A DNA stretch of 64,000 bases from JAGVPT01 sp963827085. Its GTDB lineage: Bacteria > Bacteroidota > Ignavibacteria > UBA10030 > UBA8401. The stretch spans positions 310,001-374,000 of the forward strand of contig CAWGZY010000002.1 of assembly GCA_963827085.1 (NCBI GenBank). The letters run 5' to 3'. Every line of letters starts with the position of its first letter. Position 1 is the first letter of the stretch. Made by a program: the position numbers and the translations under genes. Under the pieces are notes generated by a model that was not told where the DNA came from, did no database searches, and was given only the letters and a program-made list of their open reading frames with translations. Positions 24,427-33,501 of this stretch are shown piece by piece.

Positions 24427-25773
24427 ATGGATGCCGATCAAATAACTCCAGCCGTAGAACGAAAACGAACGGCGCAACATGTCAAGGCAATGAGCGGCAT
24501 GGTTCCTTTTCTATGTGCCATGTTCCTTTGCATCAACACATACGCCCAGCAATCGAACAGTAATGTACGCTATTCCTCGAAGGATATCCCCGATTCGGCA
24601 GTTGCATTCAAAACAGATACCACCGGTTCTGCCGGCACAACGATGAAAAACTATCTCCTGGAACAACGGGATGTTTACGACGTTCTGGAAATGCTGTTCG
24701 GTCTGGATATCACTCCTTCGGATACCGTAAGCAAAGAAAAGGGAACGCTCTATGTGGCCGCGATTCCGGGTGTCGGGTATTCGTTGAGCACAAAATTTGC
24801 AGTCACAATCGGGGCAAACGCCGGACTGTATACCGATAATATTGATAGTGCCAATCTGTCAACGTTCAATTCCGACCCGACGTATACTACCAATCATCAG
24901 ATTGTGCTGCCGTTTCAATCCAATGTGTGGACACCTGGAAATGAATACAATTTCCTCGGGAATTGGGTGTTCTACAAGTACCCGCAATTGACATTCGGTC
25001 TGGGGGGACATACGTTGGCAAGCGCCGCCGAACAATTGGATTACCGGTACGTTCAGTTCCGTGAGACGGTATTAAAAAAAATATACACGGATGTATATGC
25101 AGGTGCAGGATATGCTCTCGATTACCGTTGGGATATTACCGACGGCGGGCTCCCGGGAGGAGAAGTATCGGACTTCCAGCGTTACGGAGAAGCCTCAAAA
25201 TCATTCTCCTCAGGGTATACCCTCAGCGTGAAGTATGACGGCAGGCAAAACCCGCTTTATCCGCCTAAAGGATATTATGCTTCTGTCGTCTATCGCGACA
25301 ATTCCACGGTTCTTGGGAGCGATAGAAACTGGCAGTCCATGATCCTCGACCTGAGAAGCTATTACAAGTTGTCCGCCGACTCCAAAAATGTTCTGGCATT
25401 CTGGAGTTACGATTGGTTTATTTTACGGGGAACTCCCCCCTACCTTGATTTGCCCTCCTCGTCATGGGACGAATACGCAAATCAGGGAAGAGGCTATATT
25501 CAGAGTCGATTCAGAGGAAAAGGACTGATCTCCCTCGAATCGGAATATCGTTTCGGTATCACACATAACGGATTGTTTGGAGGCGTGGTCTTCGCAAATG
25601 CGCAGAGCGTTTCGGATTGGCCGAGCAATCAATTTACTGTTCTCCACCCTGCACTCGGCTGCGGGATACGGTTTAAAATGAACAAGCACGATGATTCAAA
25701 TCTCTGCCTCGACTATGCCTTCGGTCTGCAGGGCTCACGGGGCGTTTTTGTAAATCTGGGCGAAGTGTTCTGA
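24427..25773 (+). CDS. Omp85/BamA-family outer membrane barrel protein
   Basis: The 448-residue protein has a hydrophobic segment (MVPFLCAMFLCINTYAQQ) that looks like a signal peptide starting at about residue 22. The annotated ATG would leave a long n-region, so 24490 is an alternative start. The C-terminal half alternates as in beta-barrels and contains NQGRGYIQSRFRGKGLISLE followed by YRFG, matching the RGY/RFRG loop and E-strand of Omp85 surface antigens. The middle shows DGRQNPLYPPKGYYASVVYR, typical of BamA/TamA strands. There is no room for several POTRA domains, so it is a short barrel-type member (patatin-linked or surface-antigen group) rather than BamA itself. Neighbouring genes give no functional hint. 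Confidence 0.7.
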   Translation: MDADQITPAVERKRTAQHVKAMSGMVPFLCAMFLCINTYAQQSNSNVRYSSKDIPDSAVAFKTDTTGSAGTTMKNYLLEQRDVYDVLEMLFGLDITPSDTVSKEKGTLYVAAIPGVGYSLSTKFAVTIGANAGLYTDNIDSANLSTFNSDPTYTTNHQIVLPFQSNVWTPGNEYNFLGNWVFYKYPQLTFGLGGHTLASAAEQLDYRYVQFRETVLKKIYTDVYAGAGYALDYRWDITDGGLPGGEVSDFQRYGEASKSFSSGYTLSVKYDGRQNPLYPPKGYYASVVYRDNSTVLGSDRNWQSMILDLRSYYKLSADSKNVLAFWSYDWFILRGTPPYLDLPSSSWDEYANQGRGYIQSRFRGKGLISLESEYRFGITHNGLFGGVVFANAQSVSDWPSNQFTVLHPALGCGIRFKMNKHDDSNLCLDYAFGLQGSRGVFVNLGEVF

Positions 25774-25892
25774 TCTTCATATAACAAGCCTGACTTCGCA
25801 GCTCATCTTTATTCAGCAACCAAAAGATTCCCCTCCAGGAGTAGTGTCGTAATCAAAACAAAGTCCAAGGGATTATGTACGGATAGCTGAAA

Positions 25893-26039
25893 ACATCGGG
25901 CAAATCCCAAGACGATTGCTTCGCCAGACGCTAAGCCGCAAGGGAAACATATCCATTCTCTTTGCGGCTTAGCGACTTTGCGCGAGCAAGCTTCACACCT
26001 ATCCTAAATTAAAACACTGCCCCTCCGATCAAATTCTTG
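25893..26039. repeat. Family A-like repeat, subfamily A', copy 1
   Basis: It shares with 29129-29265 the blocks GCAAATCCCAAGACGATTGC/GCTTCGCCAGACGCTAAGCC, AGCGACTTTGCGCGAGCAA and ACACCTATCCTAAATTAAAA followed by CACTGCC. The centre uses the same CGCAAAG words as family A but the ends differ. It lies just upstream of an outer-membrane protein gene. Confidence 0.55.
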
Positions 26040-26114
26040 TGAATATTGATTTGTTTTGCTACTTTGAAACGTGTTAAAGATGCAAGATTGTTCAATCTAA
26101 AAAAGAATGGAACT

Positions 26115-26885
26115 ATGAAAAAGCTACTGATCGTTTTCTTCCTCCTTGCGGGAGCATATTCTTTCGTCAACGCACAAACCAGTCTGGGTATCATATTCGG
26201 CCCGAGCGTTCCGAACCTTAGCGGCGGAACAAACGAAATTTCTCAAGATTACGTCTCCCGGCTTGCCCTCCATTTTGGCATCACTGTCGAGCACGATCTC
26301 GGCGAGCGCTTTTCAATCCAGCCAGGGATCATTTTTGATGAGCAGGGGGGACAACGCAACGGGCTGCAGCCTATTACGTCAACGTCGTTACCCCCGCTTC
26401 CGTCGGGAGGGTACTACTACGCGGATTTCAAGAATGCATCCGTACTCAATTATCTCGAAGTGCCCGTGCTCTTGCGTTACAAATTCGGCGGATGGCAACT
26501 GCAGTTTCAGGTCAATGCCGGTCCGTATGCCGGATACCTGACGAGCGCAACACAGAAAACGAGCGGTACAAGCCTAATCTATGTCGACAAGAATCGCACG
26601 CCTTTGACGATTCCTGTCCCGCCCGATTACACTCAATCCGTACAAGCTCCGCCGCAATCATTTGATGCAAACACCGACGTGACGGACAGCATCCACCGAT
26701 TCAACGCAGGAATCCAGGGAGGTGTCGGCATCGCGTTCCCTGTCTCAGAATCACAAACCGTGTCTCTGGAATTACACGGACTGTACGGGGTGACAAATAT
26801 TCAACGGTACGCAGTAGATGGGACAAACCACACGGGAAACCTTCTGGTGTCAATGGGATATTCTTTCTTGCTGCCGGGGGTTTGA
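26115..26885 (+). CDS. PorT-like outer membrane beta-barrel protein
   Basis: The start at 26115 gives a clean signal peptide (MKKLLIVFFLLAGAYSFVNA, then QTS); the longer frame adds 23 unlikely residues. The 256-residue protein shows alternating barrel strands: LGIIFGPSVPNL, VEHDLGERFSIQPGIIFDEQ, VLNYLEVPVLLRYKF, WQLQFQVNAGPYAGYL, FNAGIQGGVGIAF and a final strand ending SMGYSFLLPGV. The NYLEVPVLLRYKF block is diagnostic of the Bacteroidota PorT/outer-membrane beta-barrel family. Members range from type IX secretion factors to structural barrels, and the exact role is not visible here. It is preceded by a repeat and is probably monocistronic. Confidence 0.75.
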   Translation: MKKLLIVFFLLAGAYSFVNAQTSLGIIFGPSVPNLSGGTNEISQDYVSRLALHFGITVEHDLGERFSIQPGIIFDEQGGQRNGLQPITSTSLPPLPSGGYYYADFKNASVLNYLEVPVLLRYKFGGWQLQFQVNAGPYAGYLTSATQKTSGTSLIYVDKNRTPLTIPVPPDYTQSVQAPPQSFDANTDVTDSIHRFNAGIQGGVGIAFPVSESQTVSLELHGLYGVTNIQRYAVDGTNHTGNLLVSMGYSFLLPGV

Positions 26886-26950
26886 TAGTTCCTCAATGAA
26901 TAGCCTCTCCTTTTTTCTCGTTTATAGATAGACTTGTGAATTCTCGCCTA

Positions 26951-27108
26951 GAAATGCGGCCGATAAGTTAGACTCTGGGTTTTTTCTCCGTGGTTCCCTG
27001 TGCCGCCTCTGTGTTTCTCTGTGAAACAGTCCTTTTGTGACACAGAGTGAAACCGAGATTCACAGAGTTCCACGAGAAAGACGGTTTTCGACCGGGTCTC
27101 TAGTGTGC
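26951..27108. repeat. Dispersed repeat family C, copy 2
   Basis: It closely matches 10079-10234 in the same orientation, including GAAATGCGGCCGATAAGTTA, CTCCGTGGTTCCCTG and ACCGAGATTCACAGAG, with small indels. The surrounding gap (26886-27216) holds no gene. Confidence 0.65.
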
Positions 27109-27216
27109 TCTCCCTTGTGATTGCCCCTACTATACTCCGTTGGACCATTTCTTTTGAGGAAGGGGGATGTTATTGCGCGGAAACAGCTTGTTTGGGAAAA
27201 AGAATAGCGAAAGGCC

Positions 27217-27984
27217 TTACTGATTCAGCCAATTTTTTAGCGCGGTTGCTTTTTCGCGGCTGACGACAATTTCGATATCAATCGAGGGGTTGAGTTCGAT
27301 CTTTAGTTTCCGGTTGAAATAATTATGCACCTTAGCAATCGATGCGACGCTGGCAAGGAATTGTCGGTTCAAACGGAAAAATTCGTGCGGGTCCATTTGA
27401 TCTTCTAATTCTTCCAGCGTCCCGTCAACGAGATGTTTTTTCCCGTCTTTTGTAACGATATAACACAATTTCTGATCGGAGACTAAGTAGGCAATATCAG
27501 CAGTCAGGATGGTAATAAACGTTTGGCCGGTTTTGACAAGGAACCGTGTTTTATAGGAAATGTGGTTCGGCTGAAATTGGGAAAGCAGCGTTGCCAAGTC
27601 TTTACGCTGAGAGAGAAGGGAATACTGATGGTTGAACTTCCGATACTTCTCAATGCTCAACTCTAATTCTTTCTTCTCAATCGGTTTCAACAGGTAATCG
27701 ATACTGTTCACTTTAAATGCCTGGAGCGCATATTCGTCGTATGCCGTGACAAAAATGACGGGGGCCGTCACGGAACATTGTTTAAAGATCTCAAAACTCA
27801 ATCCATCCGAGAGCTGGATGTCGACAAACAACACATCCGGCTCCGGATGACTCCGAAGCCATGACACGGAACTTTCAATGCTGTCCAGCGATCCGACAAC
27901 TTGAATTGAAGGATCAATGTCATTCAATAATTTTTTCAGTTGCCGAACCGCAAGCGCTTCGTCTTCGATGATCAATACATTCAT
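27217..27984 (-). CDS. LytTR-family response regulator
   Basis: The 255-residue protein has a receiver with Asp55 in VLFVDIQLSDG, Thr80 in IFVTAYDEYALQAF and Lys100 in YLLKPIEKKE. The LytTR DNA-binding domain (about 145-255) shows FLVKTGQTF, the DIAYLVSDQKLCYIV strand, FFRLNRQFLAS and EIVVSREKATALKNWL. It should act as a transcription factor controlled by the kinase gene just upstream, which it overlaps by 4 bp (ATGA at 27981-27984). This pair architecture is frequent in Bacteroidota. The target genes are unknown, and the nearest candidates are the outer-membrane protein genes between 24.4 and 26.9 kb. Confidence 0.92.
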   Translation of the reverse strand: MNVLIIEDEALAVRQLKKLLNDIDPSIQVVGSLDSIESSVSWLRSHPEPDVLFVDIQLSDGLSFEIFKQCSVTAPVIFVTAYDEYALQAFKVNSIDYLLKPIEKKELELSIEKYRKFNHQYSLLSQRKDLATLLSQFQPNHISYKTRFLVKTGQTFITILTADIAYLVSDQKLCYIVTKDGKKHLVDGTLEELEDQMDPHEFFRLNRQFLASVASIAKVHNYFNRKLKIELNPSIDIEIVVSREKATALKNWLNQ

Positions 27985-29051
27985 GCTTCTCCGTCCCGCA
28001 GTAATGGAATAGTGACGGTGAACTCGGATTCGTTTTCATCAATCGTTATTCCCCGTTTATCCAAATATTTATAGCGGTTCTGGATATTCTTCAATCCGAC
28101 TTGGGTGGCGTCGTCCTGGACATTTTTTTTCCGGATGGTATTGCGAACAATCAATGCGTCGCCGTCGGGGTCTATTTCCATCACCACTGTAAGAGGATGT
28201 TCGTTGGAAATAATGTTATGCTTTACGGCATTTTCAAGAAGCATTTGCAGTGTCAACGGGGCAATCGCATAGTGATAATACTTCTCGGGAATGGAGATCT
28301 TCAGCTTGATGTTGTCTTCAAAACGGATCTGGAATAAAAACATATACGCGTCAACGCATTGCAGCTCCGTTTCCAGCTCAACCACTCTTTTGTCCATAGA
28401 CTGCAGGACGTACCGGAGAACGTTCGCAAATCGATGGACAAACTCCACCGCCATTTCCTGATCCTCCGTAATCAATGTTGCCAGCGAATTCAAATTATTG
28501 AACAAAATATGAGGATTGACCTGGCTTTTCAAGGCGTTAAACTGCGCCTGAAGCGCTTCATGCTTCAAGTCTTCCGATTCCCTCAACGCTTGTTCCCAAT
28601 GCATGAAATACGTGAATGCTAAATAGACCGAACTGATTAACAAGGCGATGGTCGTACCCATAACAATGGCAACGGCAGAATACATCGCTTTGAGATGGTG
28701 AGGGTACAGGTAATGGAATACAAAAATAATAGCTGCCGTGGAAAAAATGCAATAGAGAAGAGTCGCTATACCCTGAAATGTGAAGCGGAAAACATTGTTC
28801 TTGGTTTTCCACGGAAACGTCTCCTGAAGCTTTCTGTCGATGAACATTGTGCCGAACACGGCACTGACAGAGATTAACGCGCTGCCGAAAAAGAGATAAA
28901 TAGAATACCACAGACCTTTTTCAGGATAGAAAACATCGTTGTATGAATCGAAAGAATATTTAACAATACACGTGAGGAGAACCCCTACGGCGAGGACGAC
29001 TATGCGAAATGATTTTTCAGACATGAGGCTGAACCGATGCCCGAGATACAC
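27981..29051 (-). CDS. LytS/YehU-type (His_kinase family) membrane sensor kinase
   Basis: The 356-residue protein has four predicted transmembrane helices (about 16-33, 47-68, 91-112, 123-147), then the His_kinase box ALKSQVNPHILFNNLNSL with H181, and an HATPase with QMLLENAVKHNI and a degenerate G box GLKNIQNRYKYL. The usual NPHFLFN reads NPHILFN. There is no large sensory loop, so the stimulus is probably sensed within the membrane. The downstream LytTR regulator gene overlaps by 4 bp, so they form a two-gene operon. An in-frame ATG nine codons later (MSEKSFRI) is an alternative start. Confidence 0.9.
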   Translation of the reverse strand: MYLGHRFSLMSEKSFRIVVLAVGVLLTCIVKYSFDSYNDVFYPEKGLWYSIYLFFGSALISVSAVFGTMFIDRKLQETFPWKTKNNVFRFTFQGIATLLYCIFSTAAIIFVFHYLYPHHLKAMYSAVAIVMGTTIALLISSVYLAFTYFMHWEQALRESEDLKHEALQAQFNALKSQVNPHILFNNLNSLATLITEDQEMAVEFVHRFANVLRYVLQSMDKRVVELETELQCVDAYMFLFQIRFEDNIKLKISIPEKYYHYAIAPLTLQMLLENAVKHNIISNEHPLTVVMEIDPDGDALIVRNTIRKKNVQDDATQVGLKNIQNRYKYLDKRGITIDENESEFTVTIPLLRDGEA

Positions 29052-29128
29052 CGCCCGATCCTTCTTGAGTTTTTGGCGGTGTTTGCATTAGAACGAAGTT
29101 CAATGGTTCTTTTATGGAGAAAAGCTAC

Positions 29129-29265
29129 TATCGCGCAAATCCCGAGGGGATGGCTTTGCCAGACGCCAAGCCGAAAGGGAAACGTAGTAATTCTCTTTGC
29201 GCCTCAGCGACTTTGCGCGAGCAACCTTTATACCTGTTCTAAACTACAACACTGCCAAATTTTTG
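29129..29265. repeat. Family A-like repeat, subfamily A', copy 2
   Basis: It matches 25893-26039 in order and orientation: GCGCAAATCCCGAGGGGATG, GCCAGACGCCAAGCCGAAAG, GCGACTTTGCGCGAGCAACC and CTAAACTACAACACTGCC. It lies upstream of the kinase gene that starts at 29051. Confidence 0.55.
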
Positions 29266-29323
29266 TGTTCCTTTGTAATATAACCAATATTTATTAAACT
29301 GACATTGAATACCGTCCAAGTAC

Positions 29324-29359
29324 GGAGAATCCGGGATACAGCGGCGCCCCGGATTCTCC
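29324..29359 (-). terminator. Strong hairpin downstream of inositol-3-phosphate synthase gene
   Basis: GGAGAATCCGGG at 29324-29335 pairs perfectly with CCCGGATTCTCC at 29348-29359 around a 12-nt loop. It begins 13 bp past the stop codon of the last gene of the inositol cluster. There is no U-tract on either strand, so it is more likely a transcript-end stabiliser or factor-dependent stop than a classic intrinsic terminator. Confidence 0.45.
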
Positions 29360-29371
29360 ATTCGGTCTTCG

Positions 29372-30724
29372 CTACAGATACAGTATTTCTTCTACCTGCG
29401 ACGATTCTTCGTTCTTTTCGTCAACATGCGTCACAAGATCTTCTCCCATCAACCGACGCAGTGTATTTTTCAACTTCATCAATTGGATAAAGAGATCGTG
29501 TTCCGGCGTAACACCGGTAGAATGCATGGGACTTTTCCAGTAGAACGACAGCCATTCCTGCACTCCTTTCATCTTCGCGCGATGTGCAAGATCGGCAAAG
29601 AGAACAAGATCGAGCGCCACGGGAGCGGCAAGGATAGAATCACGGCAAAGGAAATTGACTTTCAATTGCATCGGATATCCCATCCATCCGAAAATATCGA
29701 TATTGTCCCATCCTTCTTTATTATCCCCCCGCGGCGGATAGTAATGAATATACACTTTGTGGCAATAATTCCCATACAACTCGGGATACAAATCGGGCTG
29801 CAAAACGCCGTCCAGTACGGAAAGTTTGCTTGTTTCTTTTGTTTTGAATGAATCCGGATCGTCAAGAACTTCGCCGTCGCGATTGCCGAGAATATTACTC
29901 GAAAACCAGCCGTTCAGCCCTAGCATGCGCGCTTTCAACATCGGTGCCAAGACCGTTTTGATCAAGGTTTGTCCCGTCTTAAAGTCCTTTCCGGTAATAG
30001 GAACTCCCATCGCTTCAGCATAGCTCATCAACGCCGGTGCGTCGACCGCTAAATTCGGCGCCCCGTTGATGTACGGCACTCCTTCGGAGATTGCCGCATA
30101 GGCGTACACCATGCTTGGAGAAATATCGGGGTGATTGTCGTTCATTCCTTTTTCGAACTTTGCAAGGTCGCTGTGAACATCCGACGGAGCGAGATAAATC
30201 TCCGTGCTCCCGCACCAGAGGACCACCATGCGGCTGAGGTTGTGCGCCTTTTTAAACGAAACAATATCCTGCCGAAGTTGTTTTGCCAGATCGAATTTCG
30301 TTGTCCCTTCTTTTACCCACGTGCCGCTTAATCGTTTCACGTAGTTTTGATCGAACACAGCACGCATTGGACGAATACTTTCCAGTTCTTCACGGACCGG
30401 AGCAAGATCGCGTTCTTCCAGCACTTTGGCGTAGGCAGCGGATTGATAACAATTTTCATCGCGGATGTCCCACCCGCCGAACACAATATCCTTCAGGTCT
30501 GCAAGCGGAACAAAATCTTTAATCAGCGGGAACCGGTTTTCGTGGCGCTTCCCGAGACGGATCGTTCCCAGCTGCGTCAACGAACCGATCGGTTTCGCGA
30601 GACGGCGGCGGATAGAAAGCGTGCCGGCGATGAATGTCGTCGCCACAGCACCGTTCAATCCGACAATAAGCACGCCGAGTTTTCCCGTTGCAGGAGCAAT
30701 AGCATGTCCGTTGTGATTATTCAT
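29372..30724 (-). CDS. ino1: Inositol-3-phosphate synthase (MIPS)
   Basis: The 450-residue enzyme should convert D-glucose 6-phosphate to 1L-myo-inositol 1-phosphate using NAD. The N-terminal Rossmann motif reads VGLNGAVATTFIAG, and the catalytic-domain motifs GKDFKTGQTLIKT, GWFSSNILGNRDGEVL and LQPDLYPELY are characteristic of MIPS. Length and motifs fit the bacterial and Bacteroidota type. It is the last gene of a minus-strand cluster and follows a HAD hydrolase gene by 37 bp. As the only committed source of inositol phosphate in the window, it anchors the reading of the cluster as an inositol-lipid pathway. A strong hairpin follows the stop codon. Confidence 0.93.
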   Translation of the reverse strand: MNNHNGHAIAPATGKLGVLIVGLNGAVATTFIAGTLSIRRRLAKPIGSLTQLGTIRLGKRHENRFPLIKDFVPLADLKDIVFGGWDIRDENCYQSAAYAKVLEERDLAPVREELESIRPMRAVFDQNYVKRLSGTWVKEGTTKFDLAKQLRQDIVSFKKAHNLSRMVVLWCGSTEIYLAPSDVHSDLAKFEKGMNDNHPDISPSMVYAYAAISEGVPYINGAPNLAVDAPALMSYAEAMGVPITGKDFKTGQTLIKTVLAPMLKARMLGLNGWFSSNILGNRDGEVLDDPDSFKTKETSKLSVLDGVLQPDLYPELYGNYCHKVYIHYYPPRGDNKEGWDNIDIFGWMGYPMQLKVNFLCRDSILAAPVALDLVLFADLAHRAKMKGVQEWLSFYWKSPMHSTGVTPEHDLFIQLMKLKNTLRRLMGEDLVTHVDEKNEESSQVEEILYL

Positions 30725-30761
30725 AGCTGATGGTCCTTTCTGTTATGAAATAGTGGCCGTG

Positions 30762-31463
30762 TCATGGAAGGCGCAGAAGTGTTTTTAATTCATCGAGTGA
30801 AAAGATGACATAATCGGCAGAGGAAGTGTCTGCCGGACGATTCCAGCTCTTTCCGCAGAGCCATATCGCAATGCAGCCGATTGTTTTGGCGGGAACAATG
30901 TCCCGTTCATACGAATCGCCGACAACATACGTCTCTGCCGGAAGAGCATGAAGCGAATCCACTGCCAATTGAAATATTTTCGGATCGGGTTTTCGTGCGC
31001 CGACAACTGCAGAGTCGATAAAACTGTGAAAATATACGTCGATGCAAAGCTCCCGGCAAACCGCCGTGAGGTTGCCGTAAAAATTTGAGACGATACCGAG
31101 TACATATTTCTTCCGGCACGATTGTAGCAGCGGTTGAATTTGGCCGACGGTTTCCCGGACTTCACGAAAACACTCGCCGGCAATACGGCTGATCATCGCT
31201 CTATCGTTCGCCTTAATTTCGCCGTGAGACTGTGCCAGCAGGTTCCATTGCAGCGTCGTTTGTTTTTCCAACGTCGCCAGCAACCCGTCCGACGCCGCGA
31301 TAATGCCGGAATTCATCGCCGGCTCGGCTTCAACGTACGCCCGCTCAAACTCTTTTTTGGAAAACGGAACATGACACTTGCTGTACACATCCCAGAATTT
31401 CTCACTCCAATGAACGCCGTTTGTATCCAGCGTTCCCCCAAAATCGAACAAAAGCGCTTTCAT
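30762..31463 (-). CDS. HAD-family hydrolase, possible phosphatase of the inositol cluster
   Basis: The 233-residue protein has the HAD fold: motif I is LLFDFGGTLD, motif II lies in GIVSNFYG, the Lys in GARKPDPKIF and motif IV in VVGDSYERDI. In motif I the Asp at +2 after the nucleophile, the usual general acid, is Gly, as in the DFGGTL subgroup. It may dephosphorylate a phosphatidylinositol-phosphate or inositol-phosphate intermediate; the substrate is inferred only from position next to the Ino1 gene. Its start overlaps the upstream flippase-like gene stop by 4 bp, so translation is coupled. Confidence 0.8.
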   Translation of the reverse strand: MKALLFDFGGTLDTNGVHWSEKFWDVYSKCHVPFSKKEFERAYVEAEPAMNSGIIAASDGLLATLEKQTTLQWNLLAQSHGEIKANDRAMISRIAGECFREVRETVGQIQPLLQSCRKKYVLGIVSNFYGNLTAVCRELCIDVYFHSFIDSAVVGARKPDPKIFQLAVDSLHALPAETYVVGDSYERDIVPAKTIGCIAIWLCGKSWNRPADTSSADYVIFSLDELKTLLRLP

Positions 31464-32482
31464 AATTCTTTGTGCACCTCCATCATCTCAAGAATGCTTC
31501 TCTCCTCTTTTGGAGCGCCGGTCCGTACCATGAACGCCAGGCCGATGAAAAGCCATACAAGTTCCCTCAACCGGTTCACCAAGCCGATGACGATGCCGAT
31601 CCCGGGCGCGTATCCGATTGTTTGCATCACTAAAAAAAGGCCTCCTTCGCGGGTGCCTAGTTCGAACGGCATAAAGAAGAAGAGGTTTATAATTAACGAT
31701 GACGCAGCGTTGATATAAAGGGCTTCGCCGTACGACGGATGAAATCCGATTGCGGTGAGAATAAAGATAAATTCAAACGTTGAAATAAACCGGGCCAGAA
31801 GTTCATAACCGACAGCAGTGTAGAATGTTTTTCGATTTGTATTATAGAGCTGCCGGATATGCTCATCGATAACGAGCAAACTGTTCCGTTTTGACTCCAT
31901 CGGCTTCGTTGCCTTTTGCAGAAAAGGATGGCGGTCGATCCACGAAAACAACAAGGCAAAGATTCCGTTCTTGTGGCCGGCAAGAAAGAGAAAAAATAAT
32001 CCCAGCACAAAAAGAAAAACAACAATCAAAGCTGCGGCAAAGCTCCCGGTCGGTGAAAAGAAGAGGAACATCATCACGACCGCAAGAAACCAGAACAAAA
32101 AATGCGACAGCATTCGCACCATGTTGTAGAGGATCACCGACGAGACTGCCCGGTGAGTCCCCGCCTTTTTTTGCAGTTCTACGACGCGATACGGTTCTCC
32201 GCCGAGATTCAAAAATGGCGTAATATAATTGATCGCAAAACCAGTCACCGTTAATTTATATATTGCAAAAAAAGATACTCCGTCAACATGATCGTGCAAT
32301 ATTGCAAACCAGGCTTTCGCATTGCAGAAATAAACAGCAGCCCACACCCCGGCGACTGCCGCAAACCACCACCCCATCTTTTTGATGTTGACGATGATGT
32401 TGGCGACGCCGAAATCATACACCAGGTACGAAAAAATCGCAAGACCGAGGATCAGCAATATGTACTTTGATTTCTTACCCAT
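31460..32482 (-). CDS. Flippase-like membrane protein (lysylphosphatidylglycerol synthase TM-domain family)
   Basis: The start is placed at ATG 32482 (MGKKSKYILLILGLAIFSYL), giving 340 residues. A GTG 45 bp upstream is possible but would overlap the neighbouring gene. About eight hydrophobic segments are visible. The motifs FAINYITPFLNLGGEPYR, then SVILYNMVRMLSH, and NLFFFMPFELGTREGG are hallmarks of the UPF0104/LPG synthase transmembrane family, in which proteins move lipids or lipid-linked intermediates across membranes. In this cluster it probably flips an inositol-type lipid or its precursor. It is separated by 2 bp from the oxidoreductase gene and overlaps the HAD gene by 4 bp. Confidence 0.8.
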   Translation of the reverse strand: MGKKSKYILLILGLAIFSYLVYDFGVANIIVNIKKMGWWFAAVAGVWAAVYFCNAKAWFAILHDHVDGVSFFAIYKLTVTGFAINYITPFLNLGGEPYRVVELQKKAGTHRAVSSVILYNMVRMLSHFLFWFLAVVMMFLFFSPTGSFAAALIVVFLFVLGLFFLFLAGHKNGIFALLFSWIDRHPFLQKATKPMESKRNSLLVIDEHIRQLYNTNRKTFYTAVGYELLARFISTFEFIFILTAIGFHPSYGEALYINAASSLIINLFFFMPFELGTREGGLFLVMQTIGYAPGIGIVIGLVNRLRELVWLFIGLAFMVRTGAPKEERSILEMMEVHKEL

Positions 32483-32484
32483 GA

Positions 32485-33498
32485 TCAAAAGAACAATGTT
32501 TTTCCTTCGCTGGCGGAGCGATAACACATTTCAAGGATTCTTACCGATTGATATGCTTCATCGATCCATTCGGTATTTTGGTTTCCTGCCGCACATTGCT
32601 TCAAAAAATCCTCTATTAATCGAACGTACATGGAGACATACTGGGTCTTATCCGATGCATCGGGAACCGACAGCATTTCACTCCGGTCGCCCGAATATTT
32701 CATCATCTTCGCGCCGTCGTAGATAATGCTTCCGTTTCGCGTGATCATCCTTGCGCTGTTCGCGCGCCGGTCCGCCGCCCATGTCAGATTGATGTGGGCA
32801 ACTCCGTCCGGATATTCAAGGATGATTTCAGCCGTATCTTCAACGCCGGCAGCGGTGTAACACAATTTTTGCGTTCGCACCGTTACAGATTTCGGCATCC
32901 CCATGATCCAATAACACAGATAGAGATAATGGACACCGGTGTCGGCAATAATGCCGCCGCCGCTGATCGAAGACTGCGTCCGCCACGATGTTGTTCCGCC
33001 GAGTAATCCTGGATCAGCCTCAGTCCGGGAAACGCTAAACTCGATGAACCATCCCGACGTCGTTTTTGATTCTTGTTTAAATTTGTAGAGCTGTTTCCAG
33101 ATACGCGAGTTACGGTACTGGTGGCACGGCATAAAAATTATGTTCGGATGCTTCCGAAGAAGCTCGGCAAGCTGCAATGCTTCATGCTGGTTTAACGCGA
33201 ACGGTTTTTCACAAAGAACATTCAGTGAACGCTGAACAGCTTCCGTGATGATGGTCGAATGAAGATGCGGGGGCGCACAGATGTCAACGAAATCAAGCTG
33301 TTCCTTCCTGCAGCATTCACCAAGTGTATCGTAAAAACGGAGATGAGGAAATTTTTCCAGCGCGCGTTGTCTGCTTACGGGATTCGGATCAACAGCCGCA
33401 ACAATCGCTGCCTGCGACGCGATGTGTTCGTCGCTGAATGCGGGCAAATGCCCCGTTTGAGCAATCTTCCCGATCCCGACAATAGCGCCTTGTCTCAT
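32485..33498 (-). CDS. Gfo/Idh/MocA-family oxidoreductase
   Basis: The start at 33498 (MRQGAIVGIGKIAQTGHLPA) removes 17 residues that would be encoded by a family A repeat. The 337-residue protein has an N-terminal NAD(P) Rossmann motif (IVGIGKIAQTGHLPAF), the family's conserved CEKPFALN with the Lys contacting substrate, and a GGGIIADTGVHYLYL segment holding the usual Asp/His pair. Family members oxidise sugars or inositols at a ring carbon. Beside the Ino1 gene an inositol or inositol-phosphate dehydrogenase role is attractive but unproven. It starts the second half of the cluster, after a 281 bp gap of repeats. Confidence 0.85.
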   Translation of the reverse strand: MRQGAIVGIGKIAQTGHLPAFSDEHIASQAAIVAAVDPNPVSRQRALEKFPHLRFYDTLGECCRKEQLDFVDICAPPHLHSTIITEAVQRSLNVLCEKPFALNQHEALQLAELLRKHPNIIFMPCHQYRNSRIWKQLYKFKQESKTTSGWFIEFSVSRTEADPGLLGGTTSWRTQSSISGGGIIADTGVHYLYLCYWIMGMPKSVTVRTQKLCYTAAGVEDTAEIILEYPDGVAHINLTWAADRRANSARMITRNGSIIYDGAKMMKYSGDRSEMLSVPDASDKTQYVSMYVRLIEDFLKQCAAGNQNTEWIDEAYQSVRILEMCYRSASEGKTLFF

Positions 33499-33501
33499 AA
33501 A

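Noticed and set aside
29324..29359. Classic intrinsic terminator after ino1
   Set aside because: The stem is perfect but no U-tract follows on either strand. It is kept only as a probable transcript-end hairpin.
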